A stretch of DNA of 15,409 bases from Planctomycetaceae bacterium (lineage in GTDB: Bacteria; Planctomycetota; Planctomycetia; Planctomycetales; Planctomycetaceae), in the NCBI GenBank assembly GCA_003503535.1, contig DOCI01000302.1, positions 3,253 to 18,661 on the forward strand. Reading direction: 5' to 3'. A program made the translations under genes and the position numbers. The notes beneath the pieces are model-generated. The model saw only the letters and a program-made list of their open reading frames with translations. It ran no database searches and was not told the origin of the DNA. Shown here in pieces: positions 14,276-15,409 of the stretch; the stretch's first letter is position 1, and every line of letters begins with the position of its first letter.

Positions 14276-15409
14276 TTAACCCAAATGACATTCGACTGAA
14301 AGCGAATAATCTCTATGCCAAGTTGCAACTGGCCTGGCTCGATGGAGAGGAGTTCTTTCCCTGTCGTATTCTCGGCAATCGGAAATTGCCTGACGATCTT
14401 GCCGCTGCCGTTCATGCTGTCCAGTTATTAAAAAGCCAATCGAACGCAGAAACTGGATTTGGCTACTCAATTGAATGGAGAGAACGAAACTCGCAGCGAC
14501 ATGGCAAGAATCTGGTTCCCGAGAAAATCTTTTTCGCGACACAAGTCGACTACCTGCGATTCATTAGAAAAGAAGCCGAGTTCGAAAAATTCACCAGTAC
14601 TGTGACGATCATTCGTCAGCACTACCCAGAACTTGAAAATTGGATACGTTCGAATCGAAAACTCCTCATCGATTCTGGTCACGATATTGACGGACTGATT
14701 CTTGTCGTTGATTATTTACGGGCCAATCCCCGGCCCGGTCTCTTCGCCAGAGAGCTTCCTCTCAGCATCGACACGAAGTTCATAGAACGGAATCAACGCA
14801 TTCTTCGCGGATGGCTGGATCTCTTACTTCCTCCAACCTCCATTCGCGCTGATGAACAGCACTTCGCTCGAAGGTATGGCTTGCAATACGATCAACCCCG
14901 TCTGCAAATCCGCTTTCTCGATTCTCGGATTCAGCAAGTATTCGGCAGTCCCTGGCCCGATTGTTCCATTCCTTTGGAAACACTGGCAAGACAAAACGTC
15001 GATTCGGTGAATGTACTGGTCGTCGAGAACAAAACCTGTCTAATGACCTTACCTCCGCTGTCGAACACCATTGCCATGGGAGGCATCGGAAATGCTGTCG
15101 CGGACTTTCGTCTCATCCCTTGGCTACATGAATGCAACATCTGGTACTGGGGAGACATTGATGTGGATGGTCTTTCAATTCTCTCCCGTTTTCGTATCAA
15201 CTTCCCGAATGCGGAAAGCATACTCATGGACTTCAAAACTTTATGTCGCCACCGAGATCATATTGGCCAGCGAAATGAGACGACTCAAATACCTTCGCCT
15301 CCCATCAACCTGACAACTTCCGAACGATCTGCTTTTGATGTTTGTCACGCAGAGTTTCTGCGAATCGAACAGGAGCAGATTCCAAGCACGGATGTCATAC
15401 CAATTTTTG
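14272..15409 (+). CDS. jetD: JetD, Wadjet Toprim nuclease (DUF3322/DUF2220), right end cut by window
   Basis: Reading from ATG 14272 gives 379 codons open to the last base, so no stop is visible. The first 200 residues are the DUF3322-like arm (AWLDGEEFFP, then LVPEKIFFAT). The Toprim part (DUF2220) shows VVENK with Glu252, the GGIGNAV loop at 270-276, and WYWGDIDVDG with Asp295 and Asp297: the acidic residues expected to bind metal for cleavage. JetD is the MksG-like, topoisomerase VI A-like nuclease that cuts plasmid DNA after extrusion by JetABC. Its ATG overlaps the jetC TGA (ATGA) with no ribosome binding site of its own, so it is translated by coupling. Family length is around 390-420, so only a short tail should be missing. 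Confidence 0.96.
   Translation, partial: MINPNDIRLKANNLYAKLQLAWLDGEEFFPCRILGNRKLPDDLAAAVHAVQLLKSQSNAETGFGYSIEWRERNSQRHGKNLVPEKIFFATQVDYLRFIRKEAEFEKFTSTVTIIRQHYPELENWIRSNRKLLIDSGHDIDGLILVVDYLRANPRPGLFARELPLSIDTKFIERNQRILRGWLDLLLPPTSIRADEQHFARRYGLQYDQPRLQIRFLDSRIQQVFGSPWPDCSIPLETLARQNVDSVNVLVVENKTCLMTLPPLSNTIAMGGIGNAVADFRLIPWLHECNIWYWGDIDVDGLSILSRFRINFPNAESILMDFKTLCRHRDHIGQRNETTQIPSPPINLTTSERSAFDVCHAEFLRIEQEQIPSTDVIPIF

Overview
The window looks like an accessory, recombinase-rich region of a planctomycete-type chromosome or plasmid. Base composition is moderate (roughly 47-49% G+C by eye). The recombinase families resemble those I associate with planctomycetes: serine recombinases whose tail reads HIDGIY..RTSKLG and later GLGEEWF, and tyrosine recombinases carrying an SPNGHP motif. 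No rRNA, complete tRNA, housekeeping gene or CRISPR array is visible, so the host assignment is inference.

Layout. (1) 1-750: the N-terminal part of a serine recombinase runs off the left edge on the minus strand. Ahead of it are a 55-residue ORF whose ribosome binding site lies in a hairpin, and a perfect 19-bp palindrome. (2) 750-1493: no convincing gene. It holds a tRNA-Ser-like 3' end (874-894), a long hairpin (899-940) and three tandem TTTGTGGC(G/A) repeats (970-1000). This is the arrangement expected at an integrase attachment site, perhaps the junction of two elements that used the same tRNA gene. (3) 1494-4370: two related tyrosine recombinases face each other with 39 bp between them. 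(4) 4371-8539: a putative regulator with a C-terminal OmpR/PhoB-type winged helix, a rho-independent terminator, a small ORF, and a large serine recombinase that is split into two ORFs. (5) 8771-15409: a tightly overlapped jetA-jetB-jetC-jetD operon, i.e. a type I Wadjet system, an SMC-like complex plus Toprim nuclease that cleaves plasmids. jetD lacks only its last residues because the window ends.

How it may work together. The recombinase block is probably the mobility module of an integrative element and Wadjet its anti-plasmid cargo. The most unusual local observation is a pair of matching sites, GCGTGATCG-NN-GCGTGAT(C/T)G. One lies between the divergent tyrosine recombinase and winged-helix genes; the other lies just ahead of the small ORF/serine recombinase operon. 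Both are direct repeats with an 11-bp period, the spacing used by PhoB/OmpR-type winged helices, so the window's own winged-helix protein is the obvious candidate ligand. The second site sits so close to a terminator that a promoter there would start transcription inside the terminator stem. This suggests a switch in which the regulator controls both the tyrosine and serine recombinases. The Wadjet family itself is well described; the regulatory wiring and the element junction are the less familiar parts.
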